Below are positions 1 to 8,914 of a stretch of 64,000 nucleotides of DNA, piece after piece. The notes below the pieces were generated by a model. That model worked only from the letters and a program-made list of their open reading frames with translations. It made no database searches and was not told the DNA's origin. Each line of letters begins with the position of its first letter. Position 1 is the first letter of the stretch. The translations under genes and the position numbers were made by a program. This DNA is from Streptacidiphilus jiangxiensis. GTDB lineage: Bacteria; Actinomycetota; Actinomycetes; Streptomycetales; Streptomycetaceae. The DNA is taken from positions 279,083 through 343,082 of the forward strand of contig NZ_FOAZ01000008.1 of assembly GCF_900109465.1 (NCBI RefSeq), in the 5' to 3' direction.

Positions 1-1
1 A

Positions 2-1000
2 GACCAGCCCGGCGTCGACCTCGTCGTGGGCGTCGACGTGCAGCCGCCCTCCCGTCCGATCGGGGGCGCCGCGCCCTACACCTTCGTCGGCGCCGACATC
101 CGCCGGCCCGTCGTGGCCCGGGTGATAGCCGACCACGGCGTGACCACCGTGGTGCACCTCAACGTCAGCACCACCACCCTGGGCTCCACCAGCCGCGGCG
201 CGGTCAAGGAGACCAACGTCATCGGCACCATGCAGCTGCTCGCGGCCGTGCAGAAGGCACCCAGCGTCAGGCGGCTCGTGGTGAAGTCCACGACCAGCGT
301 CTACGGCTCCGCGCCGCGCGACCCGGCCGTCTTCCAGGAGCGGATGCAGCCCAAGGTGCTGCCGACGGGCGGCTTCGCCAAGGACGCCGTCGAGGTCGAG
401 GGCTACGTCCGCGGCTTCTCCCGACGTCGGCCCGACGTCGCCGTCGGCGTGCTGCGCTTCGCCAACATCCTCGGCCCCGACGCGGACACGCCCCTCAACG
501 AGTACTTCGCACTGCCGGTGCTGCCCACCGTCCTCGGCTTCGACCCCCGGCTGCAGTTCGTCCACGAGGACGACGCCGTGGAGACGCTGCGGCTGGCCGC
601 GCTCGACCCGCGGCGCGGCACCACCAACAGCGGCACCTTCAACGTGGCCGGGGACGGCGTCATGCTGCTCTCCCAGGCCGCGCGACGGCTCGGCAAGCCG
701 ACGGTGCCGATGCTGCTCCAGGCGGTCAGCTTCATGGCGGGCCTGGCCCGCCGCACCGGCGTGCTGGACTTCTCCCCGGAGCAGCTGCGCCTGCTGACGC
801 ACGGACGGGTCGTCGACACCACGCAGCTGCGGGAGACCTTCGGTTACACCCCCGCCTACACCACCGAGCAGGCGCTCGCCTGCCTCGCCGCGGCACAGGG
901 CCCCGGTCTGCTGCCGCCCGCGCGGGTGGCCGCGTGGACCGACCGGGTCGCCCGGACGCTGCAGGTGACGCCAGAGACGATCGAGAGGACGCAGGGATGA
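2..1000 (+). CDS. NAD-dependent epimerase/dehydratase (SDR family), 5'-truncated
   Basis: The frame is open from base 2 to the TGA at 998-1000, and residues upstream of the GTG at 26 read on as normal protein, so the true start and the N-terminal GxxGxxG nucleotide loop lie before the window. About 332 residues are visible. Extended-SDR features include a VVHLNVS strand, KSTTSVYG at the expected active-site serine/threonine strand, and LRFANILGP followed by a substrate-side domain. A canonical YxxxK pair is not obvious: the GGFAKD segment has Phe where Tyr is expected. The stop overlaps the next ATG (ATGA), so it is translationally coupled to the acyltransferase. Substrate unknown. Confidence 0.8.
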   Translation, partial: DQPGVDLVVGVDVQPPSRPIGGAAPYTFVGADIRRPVVARVIADHGVTTVVHLNVSTTTLGSTSRGAVKETNVIGTMQLLAAVQKAPSVRRLVVKSTTSVYGSAPRDPAVFQERMQPKVLPTGGFAKDAVEVEGYVRGFSRRRPDVAVGVLRFANILGPDADTPLNEYFALPVLPTVLGFDPRLQFVHEDDAVETLRLAALDPRRGTTNSGTFNVAGDGVMLLSQAARRLGKPTVPMLLQAVSFMAGLARRTGVLDFSPEQLRLLTHGRVVDTTQLRETFGYTPAYTTEQALACLAAAQGPGLLPPARVAAWTDRVARTLQVTPETIERTQG

Positions 1001-2061
1001 GCTCGGCCCGGGAGCAGGCTTGGCGCGAGGAGCGCGAGGCCAAGGTCATCCCCATCACCAAGCACCGCGGCGCGACCGTGCCGCACCCCGCCGAAGCGCC
1101 CGAGGGGTCCGAAGCGCCCGAGGGGTCCGCGGGGCCCGCCACCCCCCACGCCGCCGAGGCGGTCGCGCAGGCCGTCGGGAACGCGCTGTCCGGGCCGCTC
1201 GGCGGGATCGCCGGCCGACTGCTCGGCAACGGCTGGGAGCAGCGCGCCGCCAACGGTCTCGCCTTCCTGCGGCGGCGCCTCACCGGCGACTACGAGATCG
1301 ACGAGTTCGGCTTCGACCAGGAGCTGACCGAGCAGGTCTTCCTCTCCCTGATGCGCCCGATCGCGGACAGGTACTTCCGGGTCGAGGTGCGCGGCGCGGA
1401 ACACCTGCCGGCCGAGGGCGGGGCGCTGGTGGTCGCGAACCACTCCGGTGTGCTGCCGCTCGACGCACTGATGACGCAGGTCGCGATCCACGACCACGCC
1501 GGTCGGCATCTGCGCATGCTCGCCGCGGACCTGGTCTTCGTGCTCCCCGGCGCGGGCGAGCTGGCCCGCAAGGCCGGGCACACGCTGGCCTGCAACGAGG
1601 ACGCGCAGCGGCTGCTGGAGAACGGCGAGATCGTCGGCGTCTGGCCGGAGGGGTTCAAGGGCATCGGCAAGCCCTTCGCGGACCGGTACAAGCTCCAGCG
1701 CTTCGGTCGAGGCGGCTTCGTCTCCTCCGCGCTGCGGGCCGGGGTGCCGATCGTGCCGTGCTCGATCGTGGGCGCGGAGGAGATCTACCCCATGATCGGC
1801 AACGCGAAGACGCTGGCCCGGCTGCTGGGGCTGCCGTACGTGCCGATCACGCCCACGTTCCCCTGGCTAGGCCCGCTGGGTGCGCTGCCGCTGCCGACCA
1901 AGTGGGTGATCCAGTTCGGCGAGCCGATCCACACGGACGCCTACCCGCCGGAGGCGGCGGACGACCCGATGCTGATGTTCAACCTGACCGACCAGGTCCG
2001 CGAGACCGTCCAGCACACGCTCTACCGGATGCTGGTGCAGCGCCGCTCGGTGTTCTTCTGA
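997..2061 (+). CDS. 1-acyl-glycerol-3-phosphate acyltransferase family protein (PlsC-like)
   Basis: A 354-residue protein expected to acylate a lysophospholipid or related alcohol at the membrane face. The HX4D catalytic motif reads NHSGVLPLD, and the second acyltransferase block WPEGFKGIGKPF binds the phosphate in this family. The N-terminus (about 1-85) is a low-complexity Ala/Pro/Glu linker containing an exact 18-bp tandem duplication (PEGSEA twice, near 1098-1133). The ATG at 997 overlaps the preceding stop. The epimerase-acyltransferase-HAD order is, from memory, conserved near bldN in Streptomyces. A hairpin follows the stop. Function beyond acyl transfer is inference. Confidence 0.85.
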   Translation: MSSAREQAWREEREAKVIPITKHRGATVPHPAEAPEGSEAPEGSAGPATPHAAEAVAQAVGNALSGPLGGIAGRLLGNGWEQRAANGLAFLRRRLTGDYEIDEFGFDQELTEQVFLSLMRPIADRYFRVEVRGAEHLPAEGGALVVANHSGVLPLDALMTQVAIHDHAGRHLRMLAADLVFVLPGAGELARKAGHTLACNEDAQRLLENGEIVGVWPEGFKGIGKPFADRYKLQRFGRGGFVSSALRAGVPIVPCSIVGAEEIYPMIGNAKTLARLLGLPYVPITPTFPWLGPLGALPLPTKWVIQFGEPIHTDAYPPEAADDPMLMFNLTDQVRETVQHTLYRMLVQRRSVFF

Positions 2062-2067
2062 CATGGG

Positions 2068-2099
2068 TGAGGGGTGCGGGGCGGACCCCGCACCCCTCA
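2068..2099. terminator. Bidirectional hairpin terminator between convergent genes
   Basis: Perfect 14-bp arms, TGAGGGGTGCGGGG and its complement, around a CGGA loop. It lies seven bases after the acyltransferase stop and just past the end of the opposing rsbN gene, so it can serve both transcripts. Confidence 0.8.
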
Positions 2100-2104
2100 A
2101 GAAG

Positions 2105-3295
2105 CTAGCTGCCCGAGACCCCGATCCCGATACCCGGCAGCAAGCCCCCGACCAAAGGGGGGATCGTCAGGCCGGTGCCTCCCGAGCCGGACGGCGACGC
2201 GCTCGGTGCGGTGGACGGGGCCGAGGACGGCGTGGAGCCACCGAGCAGGCCGCCGACGCTGCCGAGGCCGCTGCCGCCGACGAGGCTGCCCGTGCCGGAG
2301 GTGGTCTGCCCGGACGGGGCGGACGACGGCGAGGCGCCGCTCGGCATGGCGCCCGTGCCCGACGTGGTCGGTCCGGAGGGCGCGTTCACGTTCCCCGAGG
2401 CGGACGGGGAGGCGGAGCCGCCACCGCCGTCCGGCGAGGTGGCCGACGCGCCGCCCGACTGGGCGGGCAGCAGCGGGGTGACCTCCTGCCTTATCCCGGA
2501 GAGCAGGCCGCGCACCTGCGTGGCCACCGGGTCGAGCTGGTCCGGCAGTTGCGGCTCGATCCGGTCCAGCGCCTGGCTCTGCACGGCGGCGAAGCCGGCC
2601 AACTGCCGGAGCGGGGCCAGCGAGTGGCTGCGCAGGTAGATCGCGTTGAGGAGGTCGCGGCCGCGCTTGCCCTCGGCGTCCATGTCGGACAGGGCACGGT
2701 CGAGGTCCGCGATCGTCTGCGGGCTGAGCCCGTGGGAGGCCCCGGCTCCGCCGCGGTTCATCAGCTGCTGGGCCTCGCCCATGCGGGTGGAGGCCTCGTC
2801 GAGCAGCAGCCTGCCGCGCTCCTCGTCCGTCCCGGCGAGGTTGAACCGCCACTCCTCCAGGCCGCGCTTCATCCCGTAGAGGGAGTCCCCGGGCAGGGAG
2901 TTCGTGGCGGCGGCGGCGACGCCGCCGAGCGTGCCCAGCGCCATCATCGAGGCCAGACCGCCCACGGCGAGCCGGCGGCCCCAGCGGGTGGACGGCCACA
3001 GCGCCGCGGGGCGTACCGCGCGGTGGGAGCCGCGGCGGGAGCGCTGGGCGGGCACCGCGGCGGCGCCACCGCCGCCGGCGAAGGCGCGCTCGAACTCGGC
3101 GACCAGCAGCGCGCGTTGTGTGAGCCGTACCTGCGGGTCCAGGCTCGGCCCGGACACGGTGGCCAGGGTGGTCACCATGGCGAGCATATGGTCGTACTGT
3201 CCCTCGCCGGGCTCTTCGTCGAACCGGGCCTCCCGGGCATCCACGGCGTCGGCGAAGGCTCTCGCCCGACGGAACTCCAGCACGTTCGCTGTCAT
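2105..3295 (-). CDS. rsbN: Anti-sigma factor RsbN (DUF5667, single-pass membrane)
   Basis: A 396-residue protein immediately downstream of the bldN-like sigma gene, as in Streptomyces. The cytoplasmic N-terminus (1-105) begins MTANVLEFRRARAFADAVD. One membrane segment lies at about 109-131. The DUF5667 extracytoplasmic part runs about 132-250 (SLPGDSLYGMKRGLEEWRF), and the tail after about 290 is Ser/Pro/Gly/Thr-rich. In S. venezuelae RsbN binds and inhibits sigma-BldN; the same role is inferred. The ATG at 3295 is preferred over the in-frame GTG at 3304 because the AGGAGG box lies about nine bases before it and too close to the GTG. Confidence 0.85.
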   Translation of the reverse strand: MTANVLEFRRARAFADAVDAREARFDEEPGEGQYDHMLAMVTTLATVSGPSLDPQVRLTQRALLVAEFERAFAGGGGAAAVPAQRSRRGSHRAVRPAALWPSTRWGRRLAVGGLASMMALGTLGGVAAAATNSLPGDSLYGMKRGLEEWRFNLAGTDEERGRLLLDEASTRMGEAQQLMNRGGAGASHGLSPQTIADLDRALSDMDAEGKRGRDLLNAIYLRSHSLAPLRQLAGFAAVQSQALDRIEPQLPDQLDPVATQVRGLLSGIRQEVTPLLPAQSGGASATSPDGGGGSASPSASGNVNAPSGPTTSGTGAMPSGASPSSAPSGQTTSGTGSLVGGSGLGSVGGLLGGSTPSSAPSTAPSASPSGSGGTGLTIPPLVGGLLPGIGIGVSGS

Positions 3296-3460
3296 GGGCA
3301 GCACCTCCTCTCGACGTTATCGACTGTTCGGCCGATCGGCAGGTTGCACCGTCGCGCCACGATCCACCCGAAAGGGTGAAGCAGTTCCCGGAATTGGGCC
3401 TTGCATCCTGCGCAACGATTGTGAGAGGGGAGGGTTACGCACTCGGCCGTACCCGACCGT

Positions 3461-4255
3461 CTACCGCGCATCGCTGGGCAGCAGCCGGGCGAGGGTTCGG
3501 ACGGCGCGGTACTGCAGGGTCTTGATCGCGCCCTCGTTCTTGCCCATGATCCGGGCCGTCTCCGCGACCGAAAGCCCTTGCAGGAAGCGGAGTGTGACGC
3601 ACTCCTGCTGCTGCGGGTTGAGCCGCCGTACGGCCTCCAGCAGGGCCGCGTTGGAGAGCGACTCCAGCACGGAGTCCTCCGGGCTCGGCTCGACCTGGTT
3701 GGAGTCCAGCATCTCGCCGGTGGTGACCTCCAGCCGGAAGCGGCTGGACTTGAAGTGGTCGGCCACCAGGTTCCGCGCGATGGTCACGAGCCAGGCGCCG
3801 AAGTCGCGGCCCTGCCAGGTGAAGGTGCCGATGCGGCGCAGCGCGCGCAGGAAGGTCTCGCTGGTCAGGTCCTCGGCCGTGGCCCGGCCGCCGACCCGGT
3901 AGTAGATGTAGCGGTAGACCGTGTCGGCGTAGTGGTCGTACAGCTGGCCGAAGGCCTCGCCGTCGCCGTCCTGGGCCCGTTCGACCAGGGCCATGATCGG
4001 GTTGCCCGCCGGGCTCTCCCAGCCGGAGCCCGCCCCGCTGCTCGTCCCGGCGCTCGTCCCGGTGGTGCCGCCCGTGCGCGCGCCCGCGGCCGCCGTGGTC
4101 CTGGTGCGCAGCACGACGGGCGTCGGCAGCGGCGCGAGAGGCGCGACGACCGGGCCGCCCGCGACCGCGAGGAGGGGGGCCGGGAGCAGCTGCTCCTGGC
4201 GCACCAGGCTGCGCAGCAGGGCCAGGCCGGCGTCGTTCCGGACGTGTGGGTACAC
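3461..4255 (-). CDS. bldN: ECF RNA polymerase sigma factor BldN with pro-sequence
   Basis: A 264-residue ECF sigma factor. Region 2 (about 88-160) contains YRVGGRATAEDLTSETFLRA and FGAWLVTIARNLVADHFKS. Region 4 (about 200-260) contains NPQQQECVTLRFLQGLSVAE and GKNEGAIKTLQYRAVRTLAR. These match remembered BldN sequence very closely. The GTG at 4255 gives a start V-Y-P-H-V and about 87 residues before region 2, fitting the known BldN pro-sequence of about 86 residues that is cleaved to activate it. BldN controls aerial development (bldM, chaplins, rodlins, rsbN). A 165-bp gap separates it from rsbN, so rsbN may have its own promoter. Confidence 0.92.
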   Translation of the reverse strand: MYPHVRNDAGLALLRSLVRQEQLLPAPLLAVAGGPVVAPLAPLPTPVVLRTRTTAAAGARTGGTTGTSAGTSSGAGSGWESPAGNPIMALVERAQDGDGEAFGQLYDHYADTVYRYIYYRVGGRATAEDLTSETFLRALRRIGTFTWQGRDFGAWLVTIARNLVADHFKSSRFRLEVTTGEMLDSNQVEPSPEDSVLESLSNAALLEAVRRLNPQQQECVTLRFLQGLSVAETARIMGKNEGAIKTLQYRAVRTLARLLPSDAR

Positions 4256-4624
4256 GGGACTCCCAGAGGCAGGACTGTGACGTGCAGGGTGGGGACCGCT
4301 GCACGAGGATAACGCTTCGTGCAACAACAGCTACACCCTGTTGCCAAATTCACCGCTTCAGTCACATCCGTTACCCCTCAGTGGCAGAATGTGACCGACT
4401 ATGCCCCGGTCAGTTGGCGTCCGGTTGGTCGGAGTTGACGCGTGCCGGGCCGGGGCTGACCGGATCACGGGGCGTTCCCGGGCGCGCGGCAAGAGAATCC
4501 CGCGCAACTGCGCGAGCAGCGACCGGTCAGAACCGGTCAGTTGGCATGCAGGGCGCTCACCGCGCCGAAAGCGCGGTGCGACGCCCGGCCCGGTGGTTCG
4601 GTTCGGCGTCGCCCGGCGCTCGGT
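4256..4624. other. Intergenic region carrying the bldN promoter
   Basis: No gene is visible in 369 bp. It must hold the bldN promoter; in Streptomyces that promoter is repressed by BldD. GTnAC-like half-sites occur at 4360-4374, but their spacing does not match the BldD box, so no operator is called. The part near 4625 follows the HAD gene's stop. Confidence 0.5.
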
Positions 4625-5491
4625 TCAGCGGTGCCGGTTGCGGTAGAGGGCGACGGCCGCGGCCGTGCCGCCCGCCGCCGCACCGAGGCCGGCCGCGGCC
4701 GGGATGCCGACCCGGGCCGCCTTGCGGCCGGTGCGGAAGTCGCGCACCCGCCAGCCGTTGCGCCGGGCGTGGCGCCGCAGTTCGGCGTCCGGGTTGATCA
4801 CGTACGGGTAACCGACGAGGGAGAGCATCGGGATGTCGTTGGCCGAGTCGCTGTAGGCCGCGCAGCGGGCCAGGTCCAGCTCCTCGCGGGCGGCCAGCGC
4901 CTTGACCGCCTCGGCCTTCGCGGGGCCGTGCAGCGGCTCGCCGACCAGGCGGCCCGTGTAGACGCCGTCGATGGTCTCCGCGACGGTACCGAGCGCACCG
5001 GTCATGCCGAGCCTGGCCGCGATGACCCGGGCCGCCTCCTGCGGTGCCGCGGTCACCAGCCAGACCCGCTGGCCCGCCTCCAGGTGCATCTGCACCAGTG
5101 CGCGCGTGCCCGGCCAGATCTTCTCGGCCATGAACTCGTCGAAGACGTCCTCGCAGATCGCCTCCAGGTCCGCCGCGCGGTGGCCCTGCACGATGGACAG
5201 GGCGCTCTCCTTGGCGTCCGCCATGTGCCCGGCGTTCTCCGCGCCGTGCAGCCGGAAGTAGGCCTGCTGCCAGGCGAAGCGGGCCAGTTCGCGGCTGGAG
5301 AAGAACTTGCGTTTGTACAGGCCCCGGCCCAGGTAGAAGATGGCCGCGCCCTGCATGATCGTGTTGTCGCAGTCGAAGAACGCGCCCGCGGCGGGGTCGA
5401 CCGACAGCTCGCCGCCGGGTCGGTCCTGCTCCGCGGCTGCCTCCGCGGACGCTTCGCCCGCGAGTCGCGTGGTGTTCCGCTGCCTGGCCAT
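4625..5491 (-). CDS. HAD-IB family phosphatase
   Basis: A 288-residue haloacid-dehalogenase hydrolase. The nucleophile motif I is FFDCDNT (Asp at about residue 40, general acid Asp at 42). Motif II is VTAAPQE with its expected small residue, and the metal-binding motif is YSDSANDIPML. The C-terminus (IPAAAGLGAAAGGTAAAVAL) is a possible membrane anchor. HAD-IB members include phosphoserine phosphatases and CicA-like regulators. Its place near bldN suggests the conserved Streptomyces HAD-IB protein of this locus, but the substrate is unknown. The start at 5491 is divergent from the glutaredoxin gene. Confidence 0.85.
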   Translation of the reverse strand: MARQRNTTRLAGEASAEAAAEQDRPGGELSVDPAAGAFFDCDNTIMQGAAIFYLGRGLYKRKFFSSRELARFAWQQAYFRLHGAENAGHMADAKESALSIVQGHRAADLEAICEDVFDEFMAEKIWPGTRALVQMHLEAGQRVWLVTAAPQEAARVIAARLGMTGALGTVAETIDGVYTGRLVGEPLHGPAKAEAVKALAAREELDLARCAAYSDSANDIPMLSLVGYPYVINPDAELRRHARRNGWRVRDFRTGRKAARVGIPAAAGLGAAAGGTAAAVALYRNRHR

Positions 5492-5585
5492 GCCGCGAGC
5501 ATAGCCAGATACCGGCCGGAAACCTGTATCCGCAGCGTGGAGGAGCAGTTAACTCTGTGCGCCCCGTGAGGTCCAGAATGGCTGC

Positions 5586-5864
5586 ATGGCTCCTCTTCTT
5601 CCGCGTCGTAGTACCAAGCAGCCCGCCGACCATGTCGTGACGCTGATCGGCAAGCCCGACTGCCACCTGTGCGAGGACGCCCGCGCGGTGGTCCTGCGGC
5701 TCTCCGAGGAGCTGGGCTTCGCCGTCGAGGAGCTGAACATCAACGAGGACAAGGAGCTGTTCCGCACGTACTGGGAGCAGATCCCGGTCACGTTGATCGA
5801 CGGCAGGCAGCACGACTTCTGGAAGGTCGACCCCGCGCGCCTGCGAAAGGCACTGGGCGCATAA
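5586..5864 (+). CDS. Glutaredoxin family thiol protein
   Basis: A 92-residue thioredoxin-fold protein with the redox pair CHLC at about residues 27-30, the cis-proline region QIPVTLIDG, and a short C-terminal helix. Its length fits the glutaredoxin-like proteins found beside rex-hemA in Streptomyces. It probably reduces cytoplasmic disulfides, possibly with mycothiol in this phylum. It is divergent from the HAD gene and precedes the exonuclease by about 135 bp. Confidence 0.85.
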   Translation: MAPLLPRRSTKQPADHVVTLIGKPDCHLCEDARAVVLRLSEELGFAVEELNINEDKELFRTYWEQIPVTLIDGRQHDFWKVDPARLRKALGA

Positions 5865-6000
5865 CGATTGGGACCACAGCCGATCACAGCCGGAAGATAT
5901 GTCCGGTTCACCCCGTTGTAATGGGTTAGCCATGCGCCGTTAGTGCGCTTACCATCGAGGGGTTTTGTGCCGTGGGGGGACGATCCGGAAGGAGCCTCCC

Positions 6001-6729
6001 GTGCAGCCCCCGACCACGACGCCACCCCCTCGCGGGTTCGCGGTCGTGGACGTGGAGGCGAGTGGGCGCAGCCCCTGGCGGCACCGTGTGGTGGAGGTCG
6101 GCGTCGTGCTCCTCGACTACCCGCTGCTGCGCGTCGAGGCCGAGTTCAGCACCCTGATCGACCCGGGCGGCCCGGTCGGCCCGACCGCCGTGCATCGCAT
6201 CGCCCAGGAGCAGGTGGTGGGCGCCCCCGACTTCCGCGAGATCGCCCCGCACCTGTCCGACCTGCTGCGCGGCCGGATCCTGGTCGGCCATCATGTCCGC
6301 TGCGACCTGGGCTTCCTGGTACGGGAGTTCGCGCGGATCGGGGTGGCCGTGCCGGAGATGCCCACGCTGTGCACGATGGCGCTCACCGAGCGTGTCCTCG
6401 GTGAGCAGCTCCCCGGCCGCTCCCTCGGCGCCTGCACCGCCGCCTTCGGGCTGCCCGACTTCCCCGCGCACACCGCCCTCGGTGACGCCCGCGCGACCGC
6501 GCGCCTGCTGCGCTGCTGTCTCGGCACCCCGGCCGGCGGGGTCGAACCGGTGCGGGCGATGGTGGAGGGGGCCCAGCGCACGGCGTGGCCCAAGCTGCGC
6601 CGCCGGGCGGACGTGGTGCGCACGCAGAATCGTTCCGCTGTCGTCGCGCCCGGTGCGTACGGCGTACCGTGCGCCGTACCGTACGGCGTTCCGGCCCAGG
6701 GTCCGGCGGCTCGGGGGGAATGGGCGTGA
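6001..6729 (+). CDS. DEDDh 3'-5' exonuclease (DNA polymerase III epsilon-like)
   Basis: A 242-residue exonuclease. Exo I is VVDVEAS (metal-binding Asp17 and Glu19). Exo II lies around GHHVRCDLGFLVREF, and Exo III is HTALGDARATARL with the histidine and aspartate of the DEDDh class. GTG at 6001 is chosen because GGAAGGAG lies seven bases upstream. The C-terminus carries alternating A/P-YGVP units encoded by a partly palindromic stretch at 6653-6692, which may fold in RNA. It ends about 100 bp before rex; a proofreading or repair role is inferred. Confidence 0.85.
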   Translation: MQPPTTTPPPRGFAVVDVEASGRSPWRHRVVEVGVVLLDYPLLRVEAEFSTLIDPGGPVGPTAVHRIAQEQVVGAPDFREIAPHLSDLLRGRILVGHHVRCDLGFLVREFARIGVAVPEMPTLCTMALTERVLGEQLPGRSLGACTAAFGLPDFPAHTALGDARATARLLRCCLGTPAGGVEPVRAMVEGAQRTAWPKLRRRADVVRTQNRSAVVAPGAYGVPCAVPYGVPAQGPAARGEWA

Positions 6730-6766
6730 TGCGTGTCACTCCTGCCGGACAAAACGGACACCATCT

Positions 6767-6784
6767 TTGTGCACGCGTTCACAA
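6767..6784. promoter_or_regulatory. Rex operator (ROP)
   Basis: TTGTGCACGCGTTCACAA matches the Rex consensus TTGTGAANNNNTTCACAA at nearly every fixed position. It lies 47 bp before the rex start, as expected for autoregulation of rex-hemACD by the NADH/NAD+ ratio. Confidence 0.9.
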
Positions 6785-6830
6785 AGACATAGCCTGGCGT
6801 TCGCAGCCCAGCTTCACCCTCAGGAGCACC

Positions 6831-7610
6831 GTGGCAACTGGCCGATCCACTCAGAACAACCCCAACGCTGCCGCGTCCAACCGCCGCAGCCGGGGTCGGG
6901 GCATCCCCGATGCGACGGTCGCCCGGCTGCCGCTGTACCTCCGCGCGCTCACCGCCCTGTCCGAGCGCTCGGTCCCCACCGTCTCCTCCGAGGAGCTGGC
7001 CGCCGCGGCCGGCGTCAACTCCGCGAAGCTGCGCAAGGACTTCTCCTACCTCGGCTCCTACGGCACCCGGGGCGTCGGCTACGACGTCGAGTACCTCGTC
7101 TACCAGATCTCCCGCGAGCTGGGCCTGACCCAGGACTGGCCCGTGGTCATCGTCGGCATCGGAAACCTCGGCCACGCCCTCGCCAACTACGGCGGGTTCG
7201 CCTCCCGCGGCTTCCGCGTCGCCGCCCTGCTCGACGCCGACGCCGCGCTCAGCGGCCAGCTCGTCGCGGGCCTCCCGGTGCGCCACACCGACGAGATGGA
7301 GGAGATCGTCCGCTCCGAGCGGGTCTCCATCGGCGTCATCACCACCCCGCCCGGCGCCGCCCAGCAGGTCTGCGACCGCCTGGTCGCGGCCGGTGTCACC
7401 AGCATCCTCAACTTCGCGCCGACCGTGCTGAACGTGCCCGACGGCGTCGACGTGCGCAAGGTCGACCTCTCCATCGAACTGCAGATCCTCGCCTTCCACG
7501 AGCAGCGCAAGGCCGGCGACGACCTGGACGACGCCGACCAAGAGGTCCCTGCCACCCCGTCCGCCGCAGTAGTCTCCGAGGGCACCGAACTCGAGGAGGC
7601 GGCGGGATGA
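6831..7610 (+). CDS. rex: Redox-sensing transcriptional repressor Rex
   Basis: A 259-residue repressor. The N-terminal winged helix (about 20-95) contains RLPLYLRAL and the KLRKDFSYLG recognition region. The Rossmann domain has VVIVGIGNLGHAL for NAD(H) binding, and the C-terminal domain-swap helix is IELQILAFHEQ. NADH binding releases Rex from DNA, de-repressing respiratory and haem genes. The GTG at 6831 follows AGGAG by four bases. The stop overlaps hemA's ATG (ATGA), and the ROP lies upstream. An acidic Ala/Glu tail follows the swap helix. Confidence 0.95.
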   Translation: MATGRSTQNNPNAAASNRRSRGRGIPDATVARLPLYLRALTALSERSVPTVSSEELAAAAGVNSAKLRKDFSYLGSYGTRGVGYDVEYLVYQISRELGLTQDWPVVIVGIGNLGHALANYGGFASRGFRVAALLDADAALSGQLVAGLPVRHTDEMEEIVRSERVSIGVITTPPGAAQQVCDRLVAAGVTSILNFAPTVLNVPDGVDVRKVDLSIELQILAFHEQRKAGDDLDDADQEVPATPSAAVVSEGTELEEAAG

Positions 7611-8914
7611 GTCTGCTGGTCGTGGGACTGAGCCACCGCAGCGCACCGGTCGGCCTGCTGGAGCGGGCCGCGCTGACGGGACACCAGCCGTCCCGGCTGC
7701 TGCACGCCGCCGCCGCGGCGACGCCGGTGGCCGAGGCGGCCCTGCTGAACACCTGCAACCGCATCGAGCTCTACGCCGACGTGGACAAGTTCCACGCGGG
7801 CGTCGCCGAGCTGTCCACGCTCCTCGCCGAGCACTCCGGCGTCGCCCTGGACGAGCTCACCGCGCACCTCTACGTGCACTACGAGGACCGCGCCGTGCAC
7901 CACCTCTTCTCGGTGGCCTGCGGCCTGGACTCGATGGTCGTCGGCGAGGGCCAGATCCTCGGCCAGCTGCGCGACGCGCTGCACCTGGCCCAGGACCAGC
8001 ACACCGCCGCCCGTGGCCTCAACGAGCTGTTCCAGCAGGCCCTGCGGGTCGGCAAGCGGGCCCACAGCGAGACCGCGATCGACAAGGCCGGCCAGACCCT
8101 GGTCACCTTCGGCCTGGAGCAGATCGCCGCCGTCGCCGGGCCCGTCGCGGAACGCAGAGCCCTGGTCGTCGGCGCCGGCTCGATGAGCTCGCTCGCCGCC
8201 GCCACCCTTGCCCGCGAGGGCGTGGCCGAACTGGTCATCGCCAACCGCACGCAGAAGAAGGCGGAGCGCCTCGCCGAACAGCTCGGCGGTCGGGCCGTCC
8301 CCTTCGACGAGGTCGGCGCGGCGCTCGCCGAGGCCGACGTCGTCATCTCCTGTACCGGGGCGGCCGGGATCGTGCTGACCGCAGAGGACCTCGCCCTGGC
8401 CGCCGACAAGCGCAGCGCCTTCGCCGGCCCGCTGTCCGTGCTCGACCTGGCCATGCCCCGCGACGTCGACCCGGCCGCGCACGCCCTGCCCGGTGTCCAC
8501 CTGGTCGACCTGGAGACCCTCGCCACCGCCGCCCAGCACGCCGACTCCGGCGCCCTCGACGTCGACGCGGTCCGCCGTATCGTCGCCGACGAGGTCGACG
8601 CCTTCGGCGCCGCCCAGCGCGCGGCCGCGATCACGCCGACCGTCGTCGCCCTGCGCGCCATGGCCACCGAGCTGGTCAACACCGAGCTGGAGCGCCTCGA
8701 CGGACGCCTCCCCGGCCTGGACACGCGCACCCGCGCGGAGATCCAGCAGACCGTCCGCCGCGTCGTGGACAAGCTGCTCCACCAGCCGACCGTCCGCGTC
8801 AAGCAGCTGGCCGGGGAACCCGGCGGCGCCTCCTACGCCGAGGCGCTGCGCGAACTGTTCGACCTCGATCCCATGGCCGTTGAGGCCGTCAGCACTACCA
8901 GGATGATCTCATGA
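7607..8914 (+). CDS. hemA: Glutamyl-tRNA reductase
   Basis: A 435-residue enzyme making glutamate-1-semialdehyde from glutamyl-tRNA with NADPH, the first committed step of C5 tetrapyrrole synthesis. The catalytic cysteine is Cys50 in LLNTCNRIELY. GLDSMVVGEGQILGQ marks the conserved catalytic domain. The NADPH domain includes VVGAGSMSSLAA, and the C-terminal dimerisation helix holds IQQTVRRVVDKLLHQPTVRVK. It is coupled to rex and hemC by ATGA overlaps at both ends, so Rex control is expected. HemL, encoded at 33.6 kb, uses its product. Confidence 0.96.
   Translation: MSLLVVGLSHRSAPVGLLERAALTGHQPSRLLHAAAAATPVAEAALLNTCNRIELYADVDKFHAGVAELSTLLAEHSGVALDELTAHLYVHYEDRAVHHLFSVACGLDSMVVGEGQILGQLRDALHLAQDQHTAARGLNELFQQALRVGKRAHSETAIDKAGQTLVTFGLEQIAAVAGPVAERRALVVGAGSMSSLAAATLAREGVAELVIANRTQKKAERLAEQLGGRAVPFDEVGAALAEADVVISCTGAAGIVLTAEDLALAADKRSAFAGPLSVLDLAMPRDVDPAAHALPGVHLVDLETLATAAQHADSGALDVDAVRRIVADEVDAFGAAQRAAAITPTVVALRAMATELVNTELERLDGRLPGLDTRTRAEIQQTVRRVVDKLLHQPTVRVKQLAGEPGGASYAEALRELFDLDPMAVEAVSTTRMIS

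Noticed and set aside
4360..4376. Possible BldD box upstream of bldN
   Set aside because: GTCAC and GTTAC half-sites are separated by four bases, whereas the BldD palindrome needs five between opposed AC and GT; the match is too weak.
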